Origin: Actinomycetota bacterium
GTDB lineage: Bacteria; Actinomycetota; UBA4738; HRBIN12
Reading direction: 5' to 3'
NCBI GenBank assembly: GCA_040881665.1
Contig: JBBECT010000007.1
Coordinates: 296,406-360,405, forward strand
DNA length: 64,000 bases
The position numbers and the translations under genes were made by a program. This document shows positions 1-8,546 of the stretch, piece by piece. The notes beneath the pieces are model-generated. The model did not search any database, had not been told where the DNA came from, and saw only the letters and a list, made by a program, of their open reading frames with translations. The stretch's first letter is position 1, and each line of letters opens with the position of its first letter.

Positions 1-8
1 TCCCGGCG

Positions 9-419
9 ATGCGCCAGGCGCTGACCCATCGGGGCCGGCGCGCGTGGGCGATCGCCATCATCATCCTCGGTCTCGTGGGGGGAGGCCTCGCGCTCTGGTC
101 CGGCCTCGCCCCCGACACGAGACTCGATGACGGGGTGAATCAAGCGCTGGAGGACGCCGCGCAGCCGATCGCCGATCAGACGGGGCTTCCCGTCGATCAG
201 GTTGTCGAACGGTTGCAGGAGGTCGCCGTCACGACCGTCACGGTCGAGCCCGGTCTGTGGCTGACGGTCGCGGGCGGTGCGTTGGCGGTTGCCGGTGGCG
301 TGCTCGGTCTCGTGTGGGCATCCAACGCTCCGCTGCCAGCGACGCGAGAACAGGATCAGCACGGATCGTCGCCCGAGGGCGGTGCTGAGGCGACGTCCGG
401 AATGCCGCCGACACGCTAG
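9..419 (+). CDS. Small membrane protein of unknown function, possibly 5'-truncated
   Basis: I do not recognise a family. The 136 residues visible contain two hydrophobic membrane-spanning stretches, at about residues 13-32 and 82-104. A roughly 50-residue hydrophilic, Asp/Glu-rich segment lies between them and probably faces outside. The tail is polar and rich in Gly, Glu and Gln. The first Met lies only 8 bases inside the window, so no ribosome site can be seen and the true start may lie further upstream. It reads in the same direction as the following HNH gene, but about 110 bases separate them, including a CRP-like and a LexA-like site. Confidence 0.55.
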   Translation: MRQALTHRGRRAWAIAIIILGLVGGGLALWSGLAPDTRLDDGVNQALEDAAQPIADQTGLPVDQVVERLQEVAVTTVTVEPGLWLTVAGGALAVAGGVLGLVWASNAPLPATREQDQHGSSPEGGAEATSGMPPTR

Positions 420-428
420 CCTCGACGA

Positions 429-444
429 CGTGATGTGCGTCACA
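429..444 (+). promoter_or_regulatory. CRP-like operator
   Basis: The 16-mer CGTGATGTGCGTCACA matches the CRP/FNR-type consensus TGTGA-N6-TCACA at every position except the first. It lies between the end of the small membrane protein and the LexA-like box of the HNH gene, about 85-100 bases upstream of that gene's start. This is a single consensus match; no regulator is encoded nearby. Confidence 0.3.
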
Positions 445-501
445 CCTTGCGTCCCAGCTGGTTTACCCACACGAGCGTGTCGGACCCTCGGACTACCCTA
501 T

Positions 502-515
502 CGAACGTACGTTCG
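502..515 (+). promoter_or_regulatory. LexA/SOS-box-like palindrome upstream of HNH gene
   Basis: CGAACGTACGTTCG is a perfect 14-bp palindrome and fits the actinobacterial LexA box CGAAC-N4-GTTCG. It ends where the ribosome site of the HNH gene begins and lies 15 bases before the ATG at 530, so bound repressor would block transcription. TACCCT at 494-499 is a possible -10 element just upstream. DUF222/HNH (13E12-repeat) genes are among the known LexA targets in Mycobacterium tuberculosis, which supports the reading. Confidence 0.6.
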
Positions 516-529
516 GGAGGTAGGAGACG

Positions 530-1725
530 ATGGGCGAACTGGGATCGGTGGTTACCACGCTGCGGGCCGAGGTGCTCGCCGAGCTGTCCGATGCTGTGGT
601 AGAGGAGCGGTTCGCCGAGCTGCACCGCGCCCACGAACAGCTCGAGGCCGAGGTGGCGCGAAGCCTGTCGACCTCGAGCGTCGCGGGATCTGCGAGCGCG
701 AGGGGCATCTGTCGAGCGCGTCCTGGCACGCGGCACGCTGCGGGACCTCGGTCAGCGCCGCTCGCACAGCCGTGGGCCTCGGGCGCGCGTTCGCCGCGAT
801 GCCGGTGACCGCTCGCGCCGTGGACGACGGCCAGGTTGCGATGAGCGCCGCGAAGGTGCTCGTGCGGGCCCACCTCGACGATCCGGAGGCCTTCACGACG
901 TCCGAGGAGCTGTTGGTGCAGGCCGCGCGGACCCATCCGCTGGCAGAGCTGGCCCGGGTGGTGGCCCTGTGGCGCGAACGGGTACAGGCCGAACGGATAC
1001 CCGAGGCGCGGGACAGAGCCCTCACGCGACGGCGGCTGCACGCGTCGGTCACTCTGGCCGGGATGGTGCGCGTGGACGGTGACCTGGACCCCGAGACGGG
1101 GGAAAGTCTGCTCACCGCGCTGGCCTCGGTGCTGGACGCCGAGTCACGGACCGGGGCGCACGATCGGCGCACCCCGGCCCAGCGTCGCGCCGACGCGCTC
1201 GGGGAGATCTGTCGGAGGCACCTGGACCGCTCCGACCGCCCCGAGGTGGCTGGGGAGCGCCCACACATGACCCTGACGGTCGATGCCGCCGCATTGTCGG
1301 GGAGCTCGGTGGTCGGTCAGCTCGACCACGTGGGTTCCGTGGGCGCATCCACGGTGCGCGCCCTTGCCTGTGATGCCTCGGTCACCCGCGTGGTGCTGTC
1401 CGGCACTTCCCAGCCGCTGGACGTGGGACGGGCCACACCGGTCGTGCCCACTGCGATGCGCCGCGCGGTAATCACGCGCGATCGCGCATGCCGCTTCCCG
1501 GGGTGTGACCGACCGCACCGGTGGTGTGACGCGCACCACATCAAGCACTGGGCCGACGGCGGCTCGACCGCGATCGACAACCTGTTGCTGTTGTGCCGGC
1601 GTCACCATCGGCTGGTGCACACGCGATTCGCTCTGGAGCTGGTGGAGGGACGAACGGTGTTCCGGCGACCCGACGGTTCGGTGCTGGTCGACGAACCGCT
1701 CGCGGTCGCGCGCGGACCTGGCTAG
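530..1725 (+). pseudogene. DUF222/HNH endonuclease-family (13E12-type) gene with internal frameshift
   Basis: The start at 530 follows a strong ribosome site (GGGAGGTAGGAG). It encodes a typical DUF222 N-terminus (MGELGSVVTTLRAEVLAELS, then an Ala/Glu-rich helix) up to about 655-690. The family sequence then continues in another frame (ERRGICEREGHLSSASWHAA) and runs to a complete C-terminal HNH domain. That domain has CRFPGC, CDAHHIKHW and LLCRRHH, the expected zinc and catalytic residues. Joining the frames needs a -1 step, as if one base had been lost. I saw no slippery heptamer, so a genuine mutation or a sequencing error is more likely than programmed shifting. The stop overlaps the convergent mdh stop. 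Confidence 0.75.
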
Positions 1726-2645
1726 AGCTTCGCGAGGTCCTCGCACTTGGTGCGGATGCCTTCGGCTGCCTCGCGGAGCTTGGTCAGCTCGTCCTCGTTC
1801 AGGTCGAGCTCCACGACCTCCTTCAGACCACCGGGGCCGAGTTTGGCGGGCAGACCGACGTACACATCGGTGATGCCGTACTGGCCGGTCGCCCAAGCGC
1901 AGATCGGCAGCACCTCGTCCGAGTCCTCGGCGATCGCACGTACCATCGCGACGACCGAGGCGCTCGGGGCGTAGTACGCACTCCCCTTCTTCAACAGGGC
2001 GACGATCTCGGCGCCGCCGTCACGGGTGCGCTGGAACAGCCGCTCGAGCGTGGCCTCGTCGACGAGCTCGGGCAAGGGCTTGCCGTCGACGGTCGCCTGC
2101 CGTGGAAGCGCGACCATCGCGTCTCCGTGCGAGCCGAGCGTCATCGCCTCGACCGACAGCGGGGAGACCCCGAGCTCGGAGGCGATGAAGTAGCGCAAGC
2201 GGGCGGAGTCGAGGACGCCGGCCATCCCGACGACCCGTTCCTTCGGGAATCCGGATTCCTGCGCGGCGAGGAAGGTCATCTCGTCGAGCGGGTTGGACAC
2301 GACGATCACGATCGCGTCGGGCGATCCGGGGACGACCTGCGATACGACGCTGCGCATGATGGCGGCGTTCTTCCCGAGCAGGTCCATCCGGCTCATCCCG
2401 GGCTGACGCGGGAACCCCGCGGTGATCACGACGACGTCGGACCCGACCGTGTCCGCGTAGTCGTTCGTGCCGGTGATGTTCGGCTCGAAGCGTTCGACGG
2501 CGGCCGATTCCTTGATGTCGAGCGCCAGACCCTGGGGCAGTCCCTCGACGATGTCGATCAGGCAGACCTCTGCCAGAGCCTTCTCCACGATGCGCAGGGC
2601 CGTGGTCTGACCCACGAAGCCGCTGCCGACGACGGTGACCTTCAT
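1722..2645 (-). CDS. mdh: Malate dehydrogenase (LDH-like type)
   Basis: Cytoplasmic NAD-dependent oxidation of malate to oxaloacetate in the TCA cycle. The 307 residues match the LDH-like MDH length. The Rossmann loop GSGFVGQ is at residues 7-13 and an NAD-selecting Asp at 31. Arg80 and Arg86 in GFPRQPGMSR are the malate-specificity and substrate Arg (an LDH would carry Gln at the first). Asp146, Arg149 and His173 (GSHGDAM) form the catalytic set. The gene lies 70 bases downstream of isocitrate dehydrogenase on the same strand and probably shares its transcript. GAGGAG precedes the ATG. Confidence 0.96.
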   Translation of the reverse strand: MKVTVVGSGFVGQTTALRIVEKALAEVCLIDIVEGLPQGLALDIKESAAVERFEPNITGTNDYADTVGSDVVVITAGFPRQPGMSRMDLLGKNAAIMRSVVSQVVPGSPDAIVIVVSNPLDEMTFLAAQESGFPKERVVGMAGVLDSARLRYFIASELGVSPLSVEAMTLGSHGDAMVALPRQATVDGKPLPELVDEATLERLFQRTRDGGAEIVALLKKGSAYYAPSASVVAMVRAIAEDSDEVLPICAWATGQYGITDVYVGLPAKLGPGGLKEVVELDLNEDELTKLREAAEGIRTKCEDLAKL

Positions 2646-2715
2646 GCGCGATCGCTCCTCGATTGCCGGGTTGAACAGCGATCAATCCTACCGACAGGCC
2701 GGGCGAGCGCCCTGC

Positions 2716-3795
2716 CTAGAGGGACGCGATCACCGCCTCGGTCATCTCGGCCGCCGTCACCGCGGTGGGGTCGTTCCGCGAGGGCTTCACGTCGTAGGTC
2801 ACGCTGCGCCCCTCGGCCAGGACCGCCGCGACGGAGCGCTCGACCCGGTCGGCGGCCTCGGGCTCCCCGATGTGGTGCAGCAGCAACGTTGCGGACAGGA
2901 TCAACGCGCTGGGGTTCGCACGATCCGGGTCCTTGATCCGGGGACCGGTGCCGTGGACCGCCTCGAACACGGCCACCCCGTCCCCGTGCGTGCCACCGGG
3001 AGCCAGCCCGAGCCCTCCGGTCAACCCGGCGCAGAGGTCGGCCACGAGGTCCCCGTACATGTTCGGAAGCACGAGGACGTCGAAGCGCTCGGGGGTGCTC
3101 ACGAGCTGCATACAGCACGCGTCGATGATCCGGTCCTCGAACGGGACCTGCCCGAACTCCTCGGACGCGACGCGTCGTGCGGTCTCGAGGAACAAGCCGT
3201 CCGAGAACTTCATGATGTTCGCCTTGTGGGACGCCGTGACCTTCGAACGCGCGTGGTCGATCGCGTAGCGCATCGCGAACCGGACGATCCGCTCGGTCCC
3301 GTGCACGGAGATGTCCTTGATCGAGATGCCGGAGCGGTCGCGGATACGCCGGCCCGTCTCCTCCTCGATGAAGCCGATCAGCTCCTTCGTCGCGACCGTT
3401 CCCTCCTCGAACTCGATCCCCGTGTACATCCCCTCGGTCATCTCCCGGATCACGATCACGTCGACATCCTCGTAGGCGCTGGGAACGCCGGGGAACGACC
3501 GGCACGGGCGCACGCCGGCGTACAGGTCGAGTTCCTGACGTAGCGTGAGGTTCACGTTCGGGTACGGCGCCTCGACGGGCGTCGACAGCGGACCTTTCAA
3601 CGCGACGCCGTTCGCTCGTATCGACGCCAGGACTCGCTCGGGCAGCGGGTCGCCGGTGCGCTCGAAGGTCCCCTGTCCTGCGTCCTGGACGTCCCACGAG
3701 ATCGGCACGCCCGCCGCCTCGAGCACTCGGCGGGCGCACGCGGTGAGCACGGGACCCGTGCCGTCGCCGGGGACCAGGGTGATGTCGTAGCTCAC
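2716..3795 (-). CDS. icd: Isocitrate dehydrogenase, NAD-type (isocitrate/isopropylmalate family)
   Basis: Oxidative decarboxylation of isocitrate to 2-oxoglutarate. The 359-residue reading starts at a GTG preceded by GGAAG; the open frame runs further upstream without family similarity. Visible motifs are VPGDGTGP near the N-terminus, the REMTEGMYTG substrate loop, the metal-binding region VLPNMYGDLVAD, and GTHGDG with HGTGPRIKDPDRANPSA near the C-terminus. The REMTEG loop and the adjacent citrate synthase and malate dehydrogenase favour isocitrate over isopropylmalate as substrate. Size and motifs resemble the short NAD-linked enzymes rather than the 740-residue monomeric actinobacterial Icd. 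LeuB is the alternative. Confidence 0.85.
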   Translation of the reverse strand: MSYDITLVPGDGTGPVLTACARRVLEAAGVPISWDVQDAGQGTFERTGDPLPERVLASIRANGVALKGPLSTPVEAPYPNVNLTLRQELDLYAGVRPCRSFPGVPSAYEDVDVIVIREMTEGMYTGIEFEEGTVATKELIGFIEEETGRRIRDRSGISIKDISVHGTERIVRFAMRYAIDHARSKVTASHKANIMKFSDGLFLETARRVASEEFGQVPFEDRIIDACCMQLVSTPERFDVLVLPNMYGDLVADLCAGLTGGLGLAPGGTHGDGVAVFEAVHGTGPRIKDPDRANPSALILSATLLLHHIGEPEAADRVERSVAAVLAEGRSVTYDVKPSRNDPTAVTAAEMTEAVIASL

Positions 3796-3923
3796 GGTGC
3801 CTTCCGCTCGTGCCGATGCATGGATAATGGCGCGACCGGCGGTCGCCGACCGCTCAGGACGACGCGGCGCACATCCTGCCAGAGTGGGCGCCGACGCGCC
3901 CCGGAGCACGACAGCACGGCGGG

Positions 3924-3972
3924 TCGACCGCGCACGACACGCCTGCTAGAGTTTGAATGACCGTTCAAACTC
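3924..3972 (+). promoter_or_regulatory. Citrate synthase promoter with TetR-type palindromic operator
   Basis: The inverted repeat GAGTTTGAA-N6-TTCAAACTC occupies 3949-3972. Its core TGAATGACCGTTCA fits the TGAAYG-NN-CGTTCA pattern often bound by TetR-family repressors. A candidate -10 TAGAGT is at 3947-3952 and a -35-like TCGACC at 3924-3929, with 17 bases between. The palindrome therefore covers the -10 and the expected transcription start, which is repressor geometry. No TetR gene is in the window. The downstream arm lies before the preferred GTG start at 3996. Confidence 0.55.
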
Positions 3973-3995
3973 CTGGACGAAGAGGGGTTCGTCAC

Positions 3996-5114
3996 GTGGC
4001 CGAGAAGGGACTTCGCGAGGTCGTCGCCGCGCAGACGCGGATCTCCGACATCGACGGTGCCGAGGGCAGGCTCTGGTACGTCGGGTACGAGATCGCCGAT
4101 CTTGCCGAGCACGCCACCTTCGAGGAAGTCGTGTACCTGCTCCACCACCTCGAGCTCCCGAACGAGGCCCAGCTCGAGACCCTGAACACCTTCCTGATCG
4201 ACGAACGCGAACCCTCGCACTTCCAGACCGAGCTGATGCCGACGCTGGCCCAGCAGACCTCGCCGATGTCGATGCTCCGCACGAGCGTGTCGTCGGCCTC
4301 GACCTACGATCCCGACGGCTGGGACTTCTCCGAGGAGGCGAACCTCCGCAAGGCGCTGCGGCTCGTCGCGCTGATGCCCTCGTTCATCGCGATGTACCAC
4401 CGCGCGCGCAGCGGCGACGAGCTGATCCCTCCGAACCCGAAGCTCGGGCACGCAGCCAACTTCCTCACGATGTTGCTCGGCGAGGAGCCCGATCCGGACG
4501 CCGCCCACGCGCTCGACACCACGTTCATCCTCTACGCCGACCACACGATGAACGCCTCGACGTTCACCGCGCGCATCATCGCTTCGACCCTGTCGGACCT
4601 GCACTCGGCGATGACCGGCGCGATCGGTGCGCTCAAGGGTCCCTTGCACGGCGGGGCGAACGAAGAGGCCATGAAGATGCTCGAGGAGGTCGGCGAGGCC
4701 GCGAACGCCGAGGCCTACATCAAGGATCGCCTCTCGCGCAAGCAGAAGATCATGGGCTTCGGCCACGCCGTGTACACGACGCTCGATCCACGCGCCACGG
4801 TCCTGCGCGATCTCGCGCGGCAGACGGCCGAGCGGGCCGGCACCACACACCTGTTCGAGACCGCCGAGGCGATCGAGCGCGTCACCCTGGACGAGCGAGG
4901 TCTCTACCCCAACGTCGACTTCTACGCCGCCGTCGTCTACAACGCGCTCGGGATCCCGACCGACCTCATGACCCCGATCTTCGCGCTCGCCCGCACCGCC
5001 GGCTGGACCGCGCACGTCCGCGAGCAGTACGCGGACAACAAGGTGATCCGCCCGGGTTCGGAGTACGTCGGTCCGCGCGATCGCACGTACGTGCCGATCG
5101 AGCTGCGCTCCTAG
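3996..5114 (+). CDS. gltA: Citrate synthase
   Basis: Condenses acetyl-CoA and oxaloacetate to citrate. I prefer the GTG at 3996 because GAGGGG lies 8 bases upstream and the family-like sequence begins there (VAEKGLREVVAAQTRISDID); an in-frame ATG at 3957 sits inside the operator palindrome. The resulting 372 residues match the short type I dimeric enzymes. Catalytic residues are His218 (GPLHGGANE), His257 (GFGHAVY) and Asp308 (YPNVDFY). 2-Methylcitrate synthase is a close relative, but the icd and mdh neighbours favour the TCA role. Confidence 0.93.
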   Translation: MAEKGLREVVAAQTRISDIDGAEGRLWYVGYEIADLAEHATFEEVVYLLHHLELPNEAQLETLNTFLIDEREPSHFQTELMPTLAQQTSPMSMLRTSVSSASTYDPDGWDFSEEANLRKALRLVALMPSFIAMYHRARSGDELIPPNPKLGHAANFLTMLLGEEPDPDAAHALDTTFILYADHTMNASTFTARIIASTLSDLHSAMTGAIGALKGPLHGGANEEAMKMLEEVGEAANAEAYIKDRLSRKQKIMGFGHAVYTTLDPRATVLRDLARQTAERAGTTHLFETAEAIERVTLDERGLYPNVDFYAAVVYNALGIPTDLMTPIFALARTAGWTAHVREQYADNKVIRPGSEYVGPRDRTYVPIELRS

Positions 5115-5123
5115 CCCGGACGC

Positions 5124-6077
5124 CTACCGACCGGGACGCGGGAACAGGCCCGCGCCTTCGACGACGCTGCGGACGACGTCCTGCGCGCCGACGCCCATCA
5201 GATGCACACCCGCGATGCCCTCGATCGACCGGATCTGCCCGACGAGGTCGACCGCGTGCCGCACGCCGACCTGGGGTGCATCCTCCCCGGCCGCCTCGAG
5301 CTCGTCGATCATCGCTCGCGGGACCGAGACGCCGTAGAGCTTCTCGTCCATGAACCGGGCGATCTTGGCGCTCTTCAGCGGCGTCACGCCGATCAGCACG
5401 GCGGCCCGCTCGAACACGCCCCGAGACCGCATCACCTCGGCCCAGGATCGGAGCGCCTCGAGGTCGTAGGCGATCTGGGTCTGCACGAGGTCGGCCCCCG
5501 CATCGAGCTTCTGCTCGAGCCGGGCAGGGTCGTATCCCTCGACGAGCGGCGCGTCCGCGACGGCGATCAGGAACCGCGGAGCCTCCGTGACCTCGACACC
5601 GCTGAGCAACGTTCCCTCGTCCCGGAGCCGCCGAGCGAGCCCGACGAGCTCGAGGACCGTCAGGTCCGACACCGCAACGGCGTCCGGGTGGTCGCCGGCA
5701 CGCAGCCGGTCGCCGGAGAGGACGAGCAGCCCCCGCGCCCCGAGCGCCCATGCCGACAGCAGGTCGGCCGACAGTGCGAGCCGGTTCCGATCGCGTGTGG
5801 TCATCTGCACCAGCGGCTCGATCCCGCTGCGCGCGAGGAACGCCGCTCCGGCGACCGCGCTCATGTGCGCGGAGGCGCGGGGATTGTCCGTCACGTTCAC
5901 GGCGTCCGCGTAACCGACGAGCGCCCGGGCCTGACGCTGCATCGCGGCGCCGTCACCCGAACGCGGCGGGACGGCCTCGGCCGTCACGGCGAACCGCCCC
6001 GCGGCGAGCACCTGCGCCAGATGGGACGGGAGGTCGCGGAGATGGGGGCGAGCGGTCACGGGCTGCGTCGCGCTCAC
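5124..6077 (-). CDS. metF: Methylenetetrahydrofolate reductase (MetF family)
   Basis: Predicted FAD-containing TIM-barrel enzyme reducing 5,10-methylene-THF to 5-methyl-THF for methionine synthesis. The 317 residues carry EAVPPRSGD near the N-terminus (the usual E-x-x-P-P-K/R motif), VNVTDNPRA, LSGDRLRAGDHPDA and the Gln-rich strand DLVQTQIAYD. The length is that of bacterial MetF without a regulatory domain or C-terminal zinc module. The start overlaps the stop of folD by four bases, so the two one-carbon enzymes are translationally coupled. Confidence 0.88.
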   Translation of the reverse strand: MSATQPVTARPHLRDLPSHLAQVLAAGRFAVTAEAVPPRSGDGAAMQRQARALVGYADAVNVTDNPRASAHMSAVAGAAFLARSGIEPLVQMTTRDRNRLALSADLLSAWALGARGLLVLSGDRLRAGDHPDAVAVSDLTVLELVGLARRLRDEGTLLSGVEVTEAPRFLIAVADAPLVEGYDPARLEQKLDAGADLVQTQIAYDLEALRSWAEVMRSRGVFERAAVLIGVTPLKSAKIARFMDEKLYGVSVPRAMIDELEAAGEDAPQVGVRHAVDLVGQIRSIEGIAGVHLMGVGAQDVVRSVVEGAGLFPRPGR

Positions 6078-6940
6078 GCGCGGAAGGTAGCCGCCTCCGC
6101 CGCCGTGACGGTGTTCACGAGCAGCATCGCGACCGTCATCGGCCCGACCCCGCCCGGCACGGGTGTGATGTGACCGGCGACCTCGGCCGCCTCCGCAAAC
6201 AGGACGTCGCCGACGATGCCGGCCTCGGTCCGATGGACCCCAACATCGATCACCGTGGCGCCGCTCTTGACCATGTCGCCGGTGATCATCTCGGGAACGC
6301 CCGCAGCGGCGACCAGGATGTCGGCGCGGCGCGTGTGCGCGGCAAGATCGCGGGTCTTGATGTGGGTCGTCGTGACGGTGGCGTTCCCACGGATCGAGTC
6401 CTGGGAGAGCATGATCGACAGCGGCGCGCCCACGAGCTCTCCGAACCCGATGACGACGACCTCGGCGCCCTCGAGCGGAACACCCGAGCGCAGCAGCAGC
6501 TCCACGATGCCGTAGGGCGTGGCGGGCGGGAACGCGGGCTCGCCTCGTACCATCAGGCCGACGTTCGTCGGATGCAGCCCGTCGACATCCTTCTCGGGGA
6601 GCACCGTCTGCTGGATCTGCAGCTCGTTGACATGCTGCGGAACCGGAAGCTGAACGATGATGCCGTGGATCTCCGGATCTCGGTTGAGCCTACGGATCGT
6701 GGCGAGCAACTCCGCCTCGGTGACGAACGCCGGCAGGTCGACCTGTTCGGAACGGATGCCGACGTCCGCACAGGCCTTGTGCTTCGCGCCGACGTAGATC
6801 CGCGAGGCCTGGTCGTCGCCCACGAGCACCGCGGCGAGCCCCGGCACGACCCCACGATCGGACAGCTCACGAACGCGTTCGGCGACCTCGGACCTGATCT
6901 GTGCGGCGACGGCTTTCCCGTCGAGGATCGTGGCGCTCAT
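6074..6940 (-). CDS. folD: Methylene-THF dehydrogenase / methenyl-THF cyclohydrolase
   Basis: Bifunctional one-carbon enzyme interconverting 5,10-methylene-THF and 10-formyl-THF, which supplies PurH and PurN encoded just upstream. The 288 residues include YVGAKHKA with catalytic Lys, VQLPVPQH, the folate loop DGLHPTN and the C-terminal PVPGGVGPMTVAML. Two spots differ from the usual pattern: PATP replaces PCTP, and the NADP-loop GRS-x-x-VG reads GFGELVGAP. Coenzyme preference may therefore differ. It overlaps metF by four bases. Confidence 0.94.
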   Translation of the reverse strand: MSATILDGKAVAAQIRSEVAERVRELSDRGVVPGLAAVLVGDDQASRIYVGAKHKACADVGIRSEQVDLPAFVTEAELLATIRRLNRDPEIHGIIVQLPVPQHVNELQIQQTVLPEKDVDGLHPTNVGLMVRGEPAFPPATPYGIVELLLRSGVPLEGAEVVVIGFGELVGAPLSIMLSQDSIRGNATVTTTHIKTRDLAAHTRRADILVAAAGVPEMITGDMVKSGATVIDVGVHRTEAGIVGDVLFAEAAEVAGHITPVPGGVGPMTVAMLLVNTVTAAEAATFRA

Positions 6941-7013
6941 CGGGGCGGAATCCTACCGGGAGGCGCCGTCCGCGACCAAGCTGGACCCGGAGCTTGACCA
7001 GGGCCGTCCGACC

Positions 7014-8546
7014 TCAGTGGCGGAAGTGTCGGCGACCCGTCACGACCACGGCGATGTCCCGCCGATCGGCCTCCGCGAGGACCTCCTCGTCCCGGACCGA
7101 GCCACCCGGGTGGATCACGGCCGTGATGCCTGCCTCGGCGCCCACTTCGAGCGCGTCCGGGAACGGGAAGAACGCGTCGCTCGCCATCGACGCGCCGGCC
7201 GCGCGCTCGCCCGCCTTCCGCGCCGCGATCCACGCCGCGTCCAAGCGCGACATCTGCCCCGCGCCGATCCCGACCGTCGCACCGTCCCTGGCGAACACGA
7301 TCGCGTTCGACTTCACCCGCGCGGCGACAGCCCAAGCGAACAACAGGTCGTCCCACTCCCGCTCGGTCGGGGCGCGCGAGGAGACGATCTGCATCCGCTC
7401 GCGGACCTCGTCGATCCGGTCCCGGTCCTGGACGAGCGCACCGCCACGGATCGGCCGGACCTCGAGGTCGCCCGGCTCGGCGATCGGCGCGCGGAGCAGA
7501 CGCAGGTTCCCGCGCTCGGTGAACGCCGTGACGTCGATGCCCGGGGCGATCACGACCTCGGTGAATACCTCGCGCATCGCCGCCGCCGCATCGGCGTCCG
7601 CGTCGACGTTGAAGGCGACGATCCCCCCGAAGGCGGAGACCGTGTCGCAGGCGAACGCCTTCGTGTAGGCGTCGGCGGCCGAGATCCCGGTCGCCGCGCC
7701 GCACGGGTTGTTGTGCTTGACGATCACGCACGCCGGCGCAGGCAGCTCCGCGACGAGCCCGGCCGCCGACTCGGCGTCCAGCCAGTTGTTGAAGGACATC
7801 TCCTTTCCCCCGAGCACCTCCGCCCCGCCGAGCGGGCCGGCTCCGGCGACCTCCGCGTAGAGCGCGGCGCGCTGGTGCGGGTTCTCCCCGTACCGCAGCC
7901 GGCCGACCGAGGTGAACGCGAGCGCCAGCGACTCGGGCGGCCCGTCCCCGGAGTGCTGCCGTGCGAACCACGCCGCGACCGCAACGTCGTAGGCCGCCGT
8001 ATACGCGAAGGCCTCGGCCGCGAGGCCCCGGCGGGCCGCCCGGCCGAGTCCGCCCTCGCGACGGAGCCCGTCGATCAGCCCGTCGTAGCGAGCGGGATCG
8101 ACCACGACGCCGACCGACTCGAAGTTCTTGGCGGCGGCGCGCACCATCGCCGGACCACCGATATCGATGTTCTCCACGACCTCGTCCGGTTCGCCGCCCG
8201 ACGCGACCGTCTCGCGGAACGGATAGAGGTTCACGACGACGAGATCGATCGGCGCGATCGTGTGCTCCTCGAGCTGGCGGAGGTGCTCGTCGCTGCGACG
8301 GTCGGCGAGGATCGCCCCGTGGATGTTCGGATGTAGCGTCTTCACGCGCCCCGACAGCATCTCGGGGAACCCGGTCACCTCCGGTACGGGTGTCACGGGC
8401 ACGCCGAGCCCGCGCAGGGCCTCCGCGGTTCCGCCGGAGGAGACGATCTCGATGCCGAGCTCCGCGAGCGCCGGCCCGAGCCGCTCGAGCCCGGCCTTGT
8501 CGGCGACGGCGACGAGGGCGCGCCGGACCTGCACGATGTCGTTCAC
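7014..8546 (-). CDS. purH: Bifunctional AICAR transformylase / IMP cyclohydrolase
   Basis: Catalyses the last two steps of de novo IMP synthesis. The 510-residue reading starts at a GTG whose bases overlap the purN stop (GTGA); the open frame continues upstream only as shadow of purN. The N-terminal cyclohydrolase domain (VRRALVAVADKAGLERLG, then SSGGTAEALRGLG) is followed by the transformylase domain with the catalytic Lys-His pair in VKHNNPCG and a C-terminal HPGGSVRDEE motif. The order purN-purH-folD is typical of actinobacteria. Confidence 0.97.
   Translation of the reverse strand: MNDIVQVRRALVAVADKAGLERLGPALAELGIEIVSSGGTAEALRGLGVPVTPVPEVTGFPEMLSGRVKTLHPNIHGAILADRRSDEHLRQLEEHTIAPIDLVVVNLYPFRETVASGGEPDEVVENIDIGGPAMVRAAAKNFESVGVVVDPARYDGLIDGLRREGGLGRAARRGLAAEAFAYTAAYDVAVAAWFARQHSGDGPPESLALAFTSVGRLRYGENPHQRAALYAEVAGAGPLGGAEVLGGKEMSFNNWLDAESAAGLVAELPAPACVIVKHNNPCGAATGISAADAYTKAFACDTVSAFGGIVAFNVDADADAAAAMREVFTEVVIAPGIDVTAFTERGNLRLLRAPIAEPGDLEVRPIRGGALVQDRDRIDEVRERMQIVSSRAPTEREWDDLLFAWAVAARVKSNAIVFARDGATVGIGAGQMSRLDAAWIAARKAGERAAGASMASDAFFPFPDALEVGAEAGITAVIHPGGSVRDEEVLAEADRRDIAVVVTGRRHFRH

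Noticed and set aside
2716..3795. 3-Isopropylmalate dehydrogenase (LeuB)
   Set aside because: The REMTEG-type substrate loop and the citrate synthase/malate dehydrogenase context favour isocitrate; no leucine genes are near.
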